Of a stretch of 64,000 nucleotides of DNA, positions 50,801-57,549 are shown piece after piece. The notes below the pieces were generated by a model. The model was given only the letters and a program-made list of their open reading frames with translations. It had not been told where the DNA came from and did not search any database. A program made the position numbers and the translations under genes. Numbering within the stretch: the first letter of the stretch is position 1; each line of letters opens with the position of its first letter. This DNA is from an uncultured Oscillospiraceae bacterium (GTDB lineage Bacteria > Bacillota > Clostridia > Oscillospirales > Acutalibacteraceae). The stretch spans positions 19,767-83,766 of the forward strand of contig UQLQ01000007.1 of NCBI GenBank assembly GCA_900541905.1, given 5' to 3'.

Positions 50801-52174
50801 TTCACCGTTTTTTAATTTCACGGCGCCAATTTCCGTTAAGCGGTCCGTATTTGGACTTAATCCTGTGGTTTCTACGTCAAAACAAATGAATTCATCGTCC
50901 AAACTGCGCCGGGATTCACCTGTCAGAGCAGGAACCATATCATTGACAAAATAAGCTTCCACTCCGTAAATGACTTTAAATTCTCCGCCGTTTTTACGAA
51001 TTTTATTGACCGCATTCATTGCATCGGGAAATGCCTGAGCTACACCATGGTCCGTAATGGCAATGGCAGGCTGTCCCCATTTATAAGCACGATTGATTAA
51101 ATCGCCCGCCGTATTGATACCATCCATACTGGACATGTTGGTATGTAAATGCAGTTCCACACGTTTTTCTTCCGCCTGGTCTACCACTTGGAGCAATTCA
51201 ACAGTAGCAATACCCCGTGCCCTGCAAACAATTTCACGGTCGTATTTATCGTATTCAATTTCACCCCGTGTTAAAATAGCGCTGCCTTTTTTCAGCATAT
51301 CCAAAGAACGGCAATTGGCAACATCATCTATAATTTTTAAGGTCATAGAGCCTGTATAGTCTGTAATCTTAATGGAGTAAATCTTTTTGCTTTTATCTCT
51401 GGTAAAACGTTCCTCCAAATCAAAAATCTCACCCCAAATGGTAACATTGCCTGCATCCGGCGTTACTTTTCCGATTGCAATCGTTTTTCCTTTTACAGGT
51501 CTTCCGTAAATATCCCGTGCAGTATTGGGTAAAACAGTAGGCATTAACGTCTCACTTGTACGAATTTGTGTTGTTTTGGGATTTGGACGCTCTTGCATGG
51601 ATTCTTCATAGCGTTCCACCTGTTCTACCACTTGTTCTCTCTGTATGGTTTCTTCCTGCTGTTTTTTGCGCTCAATGTAAACAGAACTTTCGTGGTCAAT
51701 GGTGAGAGTACCGTCAAAATTTACCGTCAGCGGAATTCCAAATTCGTCCATCACCAATTTTTGCAAACATCGGTCAACATGACGGGATTTTAACAATTCA
51801 AATCCGCCATGCATTAATGTGATGTTTAATGTTTCATCTTGTAATTTTACTTGCGCATCTTTAAAACATCCTGTCAAACTGGCGTCGCGCCGTTTCAGTT
51901 CACAAAAAATTTCATTGATATAATCTTCTGAAAAACGTTCTTTTGGAAAATGAGGAAACAACTCTACTTTTTGCAGTTCCAACGGAGATTTCCAAATTGC
52001 TTTTTCCAATGCAAACAAGTCCTTGCGCTGTACCAAATCTAAAAATGATACCTGCAAAGACAACATCCGTATTTGCTGATTAATTTCTACTTTTTGAATT
52101 TCACCATCCGCAATTGTTTCCGATAATTTGGAAACATCGATATACGGCTGAAAAAATGTACGAATCTTTTTCAA
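47834..52174 (-). CDS. polC: DNA polymerase III alpha subunit, PolC type
   Basis: PolC is the replicative polymerase of low-GC Gram-positives. The 1446 residues contain an N-terminal domain, an OB fold (about 235-320; AIGKVTPDAGNVTIWGE), a PHP domain (ELHLHTNMSSMDG and AITDHGVAQAF), an inserted 3'-5' exonuclease (about 420-590; FICFDVETTGLSPNTD, HNANFDAAF) and the polymerase core with PDIDLNFSGE. The start is a TTG at 52174 with only a weak upstream GGAACGGGA. It follows ispG by 15 nt. Confidence 0.97.
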   Translation of the reverse strand: MKKIRTFFQPYIDVSKLSETIADGEIQKVEINQQIRMLSLQVSFLDLVQRKDLFALEKAIWKSPLELQKVELFPHFPKERFSEDYINEIFCELKRRDASLTGCFKDAQVKLQDETLNITLMHGGFELLKSRHVDRCLQKLVMDEFGIPLTVNFDGTLTIDHESSVYIERKKQQEETIQREQVVEQVERYEESMQERPNPKTTQIRTSETLMPTVLPNTARDIYGRPVKGKTIAIGKVTPDAGNVTIWGEIFDLEERFTRDKSKKIYSIKITDYTGSMTLKIIDDVANCRSLDMLKKGSAILTRGEIEYDKYDREIVCRARGIATVELLQVVDQAEEKRVELHLHTNMSSMDGINTAGDLINRAYKWGQPAIAITDHGVAQAFPDAMNAVNKIRKNGGEFKVIYGVEAYFVNDMVPALTGESRRSLDDEFICFDVETTGLSPNTDRLTEIGAVKLKNGEIIESFNTFVNPEQHIPEKITQLTGITDDMVKDAPSEEEAVRAFYEFCGTDAVLVAHNANFDAAFIRMAAQRHDMEFTYPYIDTVPMCRAMLKDIKNCKLDTVAKYLKLDPFNHHRASDDATVLAKILANLLVRLKEDTGASVVQDINTSLTGGDSKKIQPAHQIILVQNQVGLKNLYRLISKAHLEYFYKNPRIPKSELVKYREGLLLGSACESGELFRAIFNGQPWEKLKEIAGFYDYLEIQPIGNNMFMVEDGKVPDVEALREFNRTIVKLGEEMNKPVVATCDVHFLDPKDADYRRILMASKGFGDADKQAPLYMRTTAEMLEEFAYLGKEKAYEVVVTNSRKIADMVEDVSPIPPGVFPPFIDGAEEDLIRITWEKAKEIYGDPVPELVKNRLDKELGSITKHGFSVLYMTAQKLVADSVAHGYQVGSRGSVGSSFVATMSGISEVNPLEPHYVCPKCKYSEFITDGSYGSGFDLPEKNCPHCGTLLNRDGHTIPFETFLGFDGDKTPDIDLNFSGEYQSDAHRYTETLFGKDNVFKAGTIGTIADKTAIGYVKKYCEEKGITMHRAEELRLALGCTGVKRTTGQHPGGMVVVPRGMEIYDFCPVQRPANDQKSDNITTHFDFHSIHDTICKLDELGHDVPTIYRYLEDYTGISVMDVSMSDPQVMSLFTSTEALGVTPEDIDSETGTFSLPEVGTGFVRQMLIDAQPKTFSDLLQVSGLSHGTDVWLGNAQDLIKNKVCTISEVIGTRDSIMTYLMLKGLEPKMAFKIMEITRKGKASTLLTEEHINAMREHDVPQWYIDSCMKIKYMFPKAHAAAYMIATLRLGWYKVHKPLEYYAAYFTVRGEDFDGATVILGKEAVKRKMQEITMKGKEATKKEEDMYATFQIANEMLARGIEVLPVDLYKSDAVKYLVEDGKIRLPFASLSGVGDAAAQSLAAARETGGEYISIDDLQARSKVSKTVIEMLQQAGALKGLPESSQMTMF

Positions 52175-52189
52175 ATTATCCCGTTCCTT

Positions 52190-53239
52190 CTACATTTTTA
52201 AAATTTCTTCCATAAGTGTATCAATCAAGATATCCTCCGGTACCTTTTTAATCACTTCACCTTTTTTGAATATTAATCCTACACCGTCTCCGCCGGCAAT
52301 TCCAATGTCAGCCTCTTTCGCTTCGCCGGGCCCATTTACCGCACAGCCCATAACCGCTACTTTCAAAGGCTTATTGCATTCTCTCAAACGCTGCTCTACT
52401 TCGTTGGCAATACCGATTAAATCAATTTTCGTTCTGCCGCAGCTTGGGCAGGAAATCATTTGAGGGCCTGTGCTGTCCAAATCAAGCGCTTTTAAGATAT
52501 CTTTTCCCGCAGCAATTTCTTTGACCGGGTCGGCTGTTAAAGAAACACGAATGGTATCGCCAATGCCGCGCTGAAGCAATGAGCCGATTCCTACCGCTGA
52601 TTTAATCAGTCCCATACGCTCGGTTCCTGCCTCTGTTACACCCAAATGTAACGGATACTCACATTGCTGAGCCGTTAGCTCATATGCCTTTATCATGGTA
52701 TCCACATTCGAGGATTTAATGGAAAGTACAATATCGGTAAAATCAAATTTTTCCAATAAAGAAGCATGATGCAAGGCGCTTTCACAAAGTGCCTGCGGTG
52801 TAGGCCCCCCGTATTTTTTCAAAATCTCTTTTTCGACGGAGCCTGAATTCACTCCGATACGAATGGGAATATTTTTTTCTCTGCATACCTTTGCCACAGC
52901 TTTGACGCGGTCGTCGGAACCGATATTTCCCGGGTTAATTCTGATTTTATCAATGCCTGCAGCGGCAGCTTCCAGAGCCAATCGATAATCAAAGTGAATG
53001 TCTGCAACCAAAGGAATGGTAACGACTTCTTTTATGGCAGGAATCAAAGCAACTGCATTTTTATTTGGAATTGCGACACGCACCATTTGGCAACCTGCTT
53101 GCTCCAAAGCAATCGCCTGTGCTACATTACCAGCAATATCATCTGCTGCAGCATTTAACATAGACTGCACACTGATTGGCGTATTTCCTCCAATTGCCAA
53201 TGTACCTGCGTATACGGTTTTGCTGTAACGCCTGTTCAT
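52190..53239 (-). CDS. ispG: 4-hydroxy-3-methylbut-2-en-1-yl diphosphate synthase
   Basis: IspG makes HMBPP from methylerythritol cyclodiphosphate, the step before IspH, which is also in this window. The 349-residue protein has an N-terminal TIM barrel (SVQSMLNA, LVADIHFDYRLAL, KIRINPGNIG) and a C-terminal Fe-S domain with ISCPSCGRTK and MGCAVNGPGEA cysteines. The start at 53239 has GAGGTGC upstream; the longer open frame runs into the tandem repeat array and is rejected. Its promoter appears to be unit U1 of that array. Confidence 0.96.
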   Translation of the reverse strand: MNRRYSKTVYAGTLAIGGNTPISVQSMLNAAADDIAGNVAQAIALEQAGCQMVRVAIPNKNAVALIPAIKEVVTIPLVADIHFDYRLALEAAAAGIDKIRINPGNIGSDDRVKAVAKVCREKNIPIRIGVNSGSVEKEILKKYGGPTPQALCESALHHASLLEKFDFTDIVLSIKSSNVDTMIKAYELTAQQCEYPLHLGVTEAGTERMGLIKSAVGIGSLLQRGIGDTIRVSLTADPVKEIAAGKDILKALDLDSTGPQMISCPSCGRTKIDLIGIANEVEQRLRECNKPLKVAVMGCAVNGPGEAKEADIGIAGGDGVGLIFKKGEVIKKVPEDILIDTLMEEILKM

Positions 53240-53274
53240 AAAAGCACCTCTTTCTTTTCTAATATTATCTTCTT

Positions 53275-53678
53275 TGTTATTATAACATAAAAGAAATTGG
53301 GAAACAATTTCTAACACATAAACGTTATAACGTTCTCTTAACAGCCAAAATTTTTAATTTTGACGCTGTTTTGAGGTTGTTATAGCATTTAAAAAATTGC
53401 TTTGCAATTTTTAACACATAGGCGCTAAAACGTTCTTGTCAACAATCAAAATCTGTGATTTTGCACTTGTTGCTAGGTTGTTATAACATAGAAAAAATTG
53501 CGAAGCAATTTTTAATAGATAAACGTTAAAACGTTCTCATAACAGCCAAAATTTTAAATTTTGTTGCTGTTTTGAGGTTGTTATAACATAAAAGAAATTG
53601 TTTCACAATTTCTAACCTATCAATGCTAAAACATACTTGCCAACAATCAAATCCATGTTAGTTTTGTTGTAAGGTGGT
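53275..53678. repeat. Tandem array of four ~100-bp units of the dispersed repeat (copy C)
   Basis: Units are U1 53275-53376, U2 53377-53477, U3 53478-53577 and U4 53578-53678. Each begins (T)TGTTATAACAT or a variant, then has a hairpin of the type AAATTG...CAATTT, a CGTTAWAACGTTCT-like block, and a second hairpin: AACAGC/GCTGTT in U1 and U3, CAACAA/TTGTTG in U2 and U4. U1 resembles U3 and U2 resembles U4, so the array is two ~200-bp doublets. Every unit carries a minus-strand promoter (-10/-35 at 53279/53302, 53379/53402, 53480/53503, 53580/53603). The 53240-53731 gap holds nothing else. Confidence 0.85.
53279..53307 (-). promoter_or_regulatory. Promoter for ispG-polC within repeat unit U1
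   Basis: On the minus strand TTGTTT (53302-53307) and TATAAT (53279-53284) are separated by 17 nt, about 40 nt before the ispG start. Units U2-U4 add TTGCAA, TTGCTT and TTGTGA each 17 nt from TATAAC. Confidence 0.65.
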
Positions 53679-53731
53679 CATAAGATAAAACACGATGACA
53701 ATGAGAATTCAAACGTTAATTCTGTTCATGT

Positions 53732-54472
53732 TCAAACCGTAATATAATCGCTGCTGGAATACCCTACAGTCCCCTGATAATCCACAACATACCAGTTTTC
53801 CCACTGACCCAATACCTTCACCGAGGCACCTTTTGGTATTTGACCGATAATAGGTGCATTTAAATTCGGTCTGCTGCGGATATTCAGCGGAGTGCTTTGC
53901 GTTGTCACAGTACCCGTACGTTCCGGAACAGGAGTGGAAATAAACGGTATTCCAAAAATATCCGTTAATGATTTTACCAAATTGGCTGCCATCTCCTGAA
54001 TATGAGTACGAATCCACTCAGCATCTTGCGGATTGTCATGGTAAGCGGTTTCGATTAATACAGCGGGTGCATTGGTTTTGGTTACTTCCGCCAAGGAAGT
54101 GGTAGGCACTGCTTTGACCAAATCGGGATTGGGGTAAATCTCTTTAAAGTTGTCGGCGATAATCTCAGCCGCATTTCTGCCAAACGGGCTGTTGGCATAA
54201 TAGTATACATCTGTTCCCTGCAATTTTCCGGCCATGGATTCCGGCGCCGCATTGGAATGAAGGGCCAAATGCAGGTCATAATAGCCTGCGTTGGAATCCC
54301 GAATGGATTGCCCGACATTGGTACCAATCTTATTTCTGGTATATTGAATGCCGTTGGTACGTAAGTAGGGAATCATGGCATCGGCAAGTTTGTTCATGTA
54401 TTCCTGCTCGTTTCCTGAGCCATAGTACTCATTGTACGGTTGCAGTGACGGACTTAAAAAAATTCTCGGCAT
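53732..54472 (-). CDS. N-acetylmuramoyl-L-alanine amidase-like protein with SH3 domain
   Basis: Residues 1 to about 175 match the Amidase_3 fold that cuts the bond between MurNAc and the stem peptide: NEQEYMNKLAD, DLHLALHSNAAPE and VLIETAYHDNPQDA are visible. The first zinc histidine of the family (DPGHGG) is absent; the strand reads RIFLSPSLQPYN. Residues about 185-246 form a bacterial SH3 domain (LNIRSRPNLNAPIIGQIPKG). No signal peptide is present, as in mother-cell lysins and spore-associated amidases. The start at 54472 follows AAAGGAGGAG. It lies 55 nt after the deacetylase gene. Confidence 0.85.
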   Translation of the reverse strand: MPRIFLSPSLQPYNEYYGSGNEQEYMNKLADAMIPYLRTNGIQYTRNKIGTNVGQSIRDSNAGYYDLHLALHSNAAPESMAGKLQGTDVYYYANSPFGRNAAEIIADNFKEIYPNPDLVKAVPTTSLAEVTKTNAPAVLIETAYHDNPQDAEWIRTHIQEMAANLVKSLTDIFGIPFISTPVPERTGTVTTQSTPLNIRSRPNLNAPIIGQIPKGASVKVLGQWENWYVVDYQGTVGYSSSDYITV

Positions 54473-54527
54473 AACGACTCCTCCTTTGATACAGTATATG
54501 CCGCATTTTCTGATAGGGAACAAAAAA

Positions 54528-55412
54528 TTACTGTTTCAAGATGTTTTGAAAAAAGGCAGCACTGTCTGTTTCGTTGGTACGCAGATAGCGGCCCAGTCCG
54601 TACAAACATTCGGGATTCTGCGTTAATACGTTGGTACGGCTTTCACATACAAAGGTGGCCTGAAATCCCATGCTCCGAATGTAGGATTCCGTTGTATCGG
54701 AAAAAGCGCCGAACGGATATACAAATGTGGTTGGAGCTGTTCCGATATGCTCTGTGATGCTGTTTTGTGCTGTTTGTATATCTTGTGTAATACGCGCCTG
54801 ATAATCGCTTTCGGATTCTCCTTTTCTTTTCTTGATGCCAACCTGCTTCTGATTGCTTGCATGTAAATTGCAGGTATGGTTCTGAATCTCAACATACCCC
54901 GAATCCACCATCTCTTTCATGTTATCCCAGGTAATGTGACCGTAGTTGGCGTTTTCTTCATTGGCCTTACTGTATTCTTCCGTCTTTGTAATAATGGGAG
55001 CAATGACAAGCTTCATATCATATTGCTGTGCCAAAGGAAAGGCATATGCGTAATTATTATAATAACCGTCGTCAAAGGAAAGGATAATCGGCTTTTCCGG
55101 CAGCGGTGTCCCATTTTTTACATAGTCAATCACATCCTGCATAAATACAGGCGTATATCCGTTTTCTTTGAGATATTTCATATCGCTTTCCAGCAATTCG
55201 GGAGAAATGACGTATTTTCCCTGTCGTTTTGTATCTTTTAAAATGCCATGATACATAATGATAGGCAGTTGTATTCCCTGTTCCAACTCCTTGTCGGCTT
55301 GTACTGCGGTTACAGCTTTGTGAATGCCGAATCCTCCCGCAGCCAGACCAATCAGAAAACAAGTACACATCACAACAAACACTTTTTTTGTAAATTTAAA
55401 AGAACAAAACAT
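54528..55412 (-). CDS. Membrane-anchored polysaccharide deacetylase
   Basis: This NodB-fold enzyme of carbohydrate esterase family 4 removes N-acetyl groups, most likely from peptidoglycan. The 294-residue protein has an N-terminal signal anchor (about 9-28), LPIIMYHGIL, the catalytic and metal motif LSFDDGYYNN, the HTCNLH zinc pair and VYPFGAF. It starts at ATG 55412, 8 nt after GGAGAG; a GTG two codons upstream is possible. It is paired with the amidase, suggesting joint cell-wall or spore-cortex remodelling. Confidence 0.88.
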   Translation of the reverse strand: MFCSFKFTKKVFVVMCTCFLIGLAAGGFGIHKAVTAVQADKELEQGIQLPIIMYHGILKDTKRQGKYVISPELLESDMKYLKENGYTPVFMQDVIDYVKNGTPLPEKPIILSFDDGYYNNYAYAFPLAQQYDMKLVIAPIITKTEEYSKANEENANYGHITWDNMKEMVDSGYVEIQNHTCNLHASNQKQVGIKKRKGESESDYQARITQDIQTAQNSITEHIGTAPTTFVYPFGAFSDTTESYIRSMGFQATFVCESRTNVLTQNPECLYGLGRYLRTNETDSAAFFQNILKQ

Positions 55413-55741
55413 ATGCACATCTCTCCTTATTTGATAGACTTCCTTCCCAAAACATATTCAAATGCTGTATTTTATATACCTGTTCCTCTATATTGTCGAT
55501 TTGTACATTTTTGCAAGAAACAATACAAAAACTTGCATTTAAAAAAATCAGGCTAAAATATAGAAAAAGGAATACAAAGAAAACAGACAAACAAAGAAAA
55601 TGATTCATTTTCTATCATTTTTTACATAATTCACATAATTTGCACCGAGATTGTTAAAAAATAGATTAAATTGACATTCCAAACTGCATATGCTACAGTA
55701 TAATCAAAGCAAAAAATAAAACAGATGGAAGGGATTTACTT
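55413..55741. other. Divergent intergenic region between the deacetylase and the SDR
   Basis: This 329-nt AT-rich region holds the SDR promoter on the right. Nothing else convincing is seen; a possible minus-strand TTGCAA-N18-TATAGA lies near 55475-55510. Confidence 0.5.
55671..55699 (+). promoter_or_regulatory. Sigma-A promoter for the SDR-NTF2 pair
   Basis: A perfect -35 TTGACA (55671-55676) is 17 nt from TACAGT (55694-55699); a TATAAT 5 nt further downstream is an alternative -10 with poor spacing. Confidence 0.65.
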
Positions 55742-56515
55742 ATGAGTATTTATGTAATTACGGGCGGCACAACCGGAATTGGTGCAGCCACACGAGAAAA
55801 ATTGCAGGAACAAGGGCATGAAGTCTTCAATATCGACTACAAAGGCGGCGATTATACTGCCGACTTATCCACAAAAGAAGGACGAAAAGGAGCCATCGAA
55901 GCAGTATATCAGCGTTATCCGGACGGAATCGACTGTTTTATCAGCAATGCGGGCGTTGGTCCTACCGTACCGGCCGCAACTTTGTTTTCATTAAATTACT
56001 TTGCTGCCACCGAACTTGCGGAAGGATTACAGCCTTTATTGAAAAAGAAACGCGGCAATTGTGTTATGACAGCTTCCAACTCCATCACCTTTCCGTATGT
56101 CCGTCAAGATTGGGTGGATATGCTGACCAATATTCATGACGAAGACAGCTTTACACAAATTGCGCAGGGTATTCCGCCCCAAGCAGGACCGGCTTGCTAC
56201 AGTACCTCAAAACATGCTTTGACCCGCTGGATGCGCCGTGTATCGCCGTCTTGGGCAGTAGAAGGCACACGAATCAATGCAGTAGCTCCCGGCAACACCA
56301 CCACTCCTATGACGCAAAATATGACTCCGGAACAAAAAGAAGCAGCTCTTCTGATTCCCATTCCCACACGATATGGCAAAAAAGAGTTCTTGGATGCGGA
56401 AGAAATCGCCAATGGAATTATATTTCTATCTTCCCCTATGGCCAGCGGCGTAAACGGAACCATTTTATTTGTGGACGGCGGAATCGACGCACTGTTGCGT
56501 TCTGAACGTTTCTAG
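55742..56515 (+). CDS. Short-chain dehydrogenase resembling 3-alpha-hydroxysteroid dehydrogenase/carbonyl reductase
   Basis: The 257-residue classical SDR has the cofactor motif TGGTTGIGAA (7-16), an Asp after the second strand (NIDYKG) suggesting NAD preference, NAGVGP, the Ser in TASNSIT and the catalytic YSTSK. N-terminal MSIYVITGGTTGIGAATRE, the ADLSTKEGRKGAIEAV segment and the C-terminal VDGGIDALLRSERF recall the Comamonas testosteroni 3-alpha-HSD/carbonyl reductase family, from memory of that sequence. A steroid or bile-acid substrate is therefore possible but not shown. It has its own promoter and lies 22 nt before an NTF2-like gene. Confidence 0.85.
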   Translation: MSIYVITGGTTGIGAATREKLQEQGHEVFNIDYKGGDYTADLSTKEGRKGAIEAVYQRYPDGIDCFISNAGVGPTVPAATLFSLNYFAATELAEGLQPLLKKKRGNCVMTASNSITFPYVRQDWVDMLTNIHDEDSFTQIAQGIPPQAGPACYSTSKHALTRWMRRVSPSWAVEGTRINAVAPGNTTTPMTQNMTPEQKEAALLIPIPTRYGKKEFLDAEEIANGIIFLSSPMASGVNGTILFVDGGIDALLRSERF

Positions 56516-56537
56516 TAGTGAAAGGAGCTTATGACTT

Positions 56538-56876
56538 ATGACTTTATTGGAACAATATATTGATTGTATGAAAAAAGGCAACAACGTTGCACTGTCCGAA
56601 TTATTTGAGGAAAAAGGAGTACTGCACGATTCTTCCGTAAATAAAGTAGGACAAGATACCATTCATCTGGAAGGAAAAATGGCTGTTGACATGATGTTTC
56701 ATCACAGATTCGGCTTTAACGGCGGACCGTTCCAGATTTTAGATGTACAGTACCAGGAACCAAATACCGTCTCTTACTTTATTATGTATCAACAAAAATT
56801 CATTCCCGTTACCGCCATTATCTCTTCTGTTGGAGAAAACGGAAAAATCAAAAGAATGAATATTTTCCCACTTTAA
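56538..56876 (+). CDS. SnoaL/ketosteroid-isomerase-like (NTF2 fold) small protein
   Basis: The 112-residue protein has the NTF2-like pattern: LLEQYIDCMKKGNNVALSELF helix pair, then curved-sheet strands, ending IKRMNIFPL. By eye, Y7 and D31 (YIDCMKKGN, VLHDSS) fall where ketosteroid isomerase has its catalytic Tyr and Asp, but the second active-site Asp is replaced in VTAIISSV. Many NTF2-like proteins have other roles. The pairing with the HSD-like SDR is suggestive of a substrate link. The start follows AAAGGAGC. Confidence 0.72.
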   Translation: MTLLEQYIDCMKKGNNVALSELFEEKGVLHDSSVNKVGQDTIHLEGKMAVDMMFHHRFGFNGGPFQILDVQYQEPNTVSYFIMYQQKFIPVTAIISSVGENGKIKRMNIFPL

Positions 56877-57017
56877 TCATTTGCAGCATATACTGCTTCC
56901 CAAAAAAACAAAAAGAGTATTCATTTTGCTGTAAAAATCGTTTCAGTATTCCCCACTTCTTCTGAAGACGATACAAAATCATAAAAAATGAACACCCAAT
57001 CAAACTCTTTCAAAGAT

Positions 57018-57066
57018 GAAACGGCTCCGTACGAAGTTTTACAGTTCGTACGAAGCCGTTTCTTAT
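57018..57066 (+). terminator. Terminator after the SDR-NTF2 pair
   Basis: AAACGGCT-C-CGTACGAA and TTCGTACG-A-AGCCGTTT form a 16-bp stem with one mismatch around an 8-nt loop, followed by CTT. Confidence 0.75.
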
Positions 57067-57135
57067 GACTTTAAAACCGTTTCACACTGTTTCTATTAGA
57101 AAAGATTTGCTTATACAAGAAACAAAATCTTATAA

Positions 57136-57175
57136 ACAAAAAGACAGTTGTAATAAATTACAACTGTCTTTTTTG
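57136..57175. terminator. Bidirectional intrinsic terminator
   Basis: AAAAAGACAGTTGTAA and TTACAACTGTCTTTTT form a perfect stem with a 4-nt loop and T-runs on both strands. Confidence 0.9.
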
Positions 57176-57305
57176 CTGTCTTTGTCAGACCGCTATCTGA
57201 TATAAGAAAGCCAAAAGGGAATTTAGGGTATGCTTTCTTATGCTCATAAACAACTTTATCCGCTCATATATACATACCGTTTTCTTCTATACTGTTACTG
57301 AAAGC

Positions 57306-57412
57306 AGACTTTTTTTAGCAGCTCTGTTATAATATTGAAAAAATAAAAAACCGCTTATTAGCGTCTATTTGACGTGGTACTGTGTTCAAATATTCCTTGC
57401 TAAAAAAAGTCT
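57306..57412. repeat. 107-bp element with 15-bp perfect terminal inverted repeats
   Basis: AGACTTTTTTTAGCA (57306-57320) and TGCTAAAAAAAGTCT (57398-57412) are exact inverted copies. The 77-nt interior has a TATAAT, a CGCTTATTAGCG palindrome and CGTC-TATTT-GACG. It could be a miniature inverted-repeat element or a large hairpin; no duplication of flanking bases is evident. Confidence 0.6.
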
Positions 57413-57549
57413 ACCTTTTTTCCAAAAATACCTAATTCAGAATGCCTTTTACTTTTCCATGAAAAAAATGATGTAAATAAAAGCACCCATTGAAAAATAA
57501 GTTCTTTTATTTGATAAATCAGCGTGAAGGAACAACCCTTCCAACAAAT

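Larger units (their letters stand above)
56877..57549. other. Long intergenic gap rich in inverted repeats
   Basis: This 673-nt gap has no gene. It holds two strong terminators, an ATAAGAAAGC/GCTTTCTTAT inverted repeat (57202-57211 and 57232-57241), and the 107-bp inverted-repeat element at 57306-57412. An imperfect inverted repeat (AAAGAGT...ACTCTTT) spans about 56907-57010. Confidence 0.6.

Noticed and set aside
53240..53317. N-terminal extension of ispG into the repeat array
   Set aside because: The added residues are repeat-derived and not part of IspG; the ATG at 53239 has a good ribosome site and the family N-terminus.
53275..53678. The tandem array as a CRISPR array
   Set aside because: Units are about 100 bp and diverged throughout; there are no short identical repeats with unique 30-40-nt spacers and no cas genes nearby.
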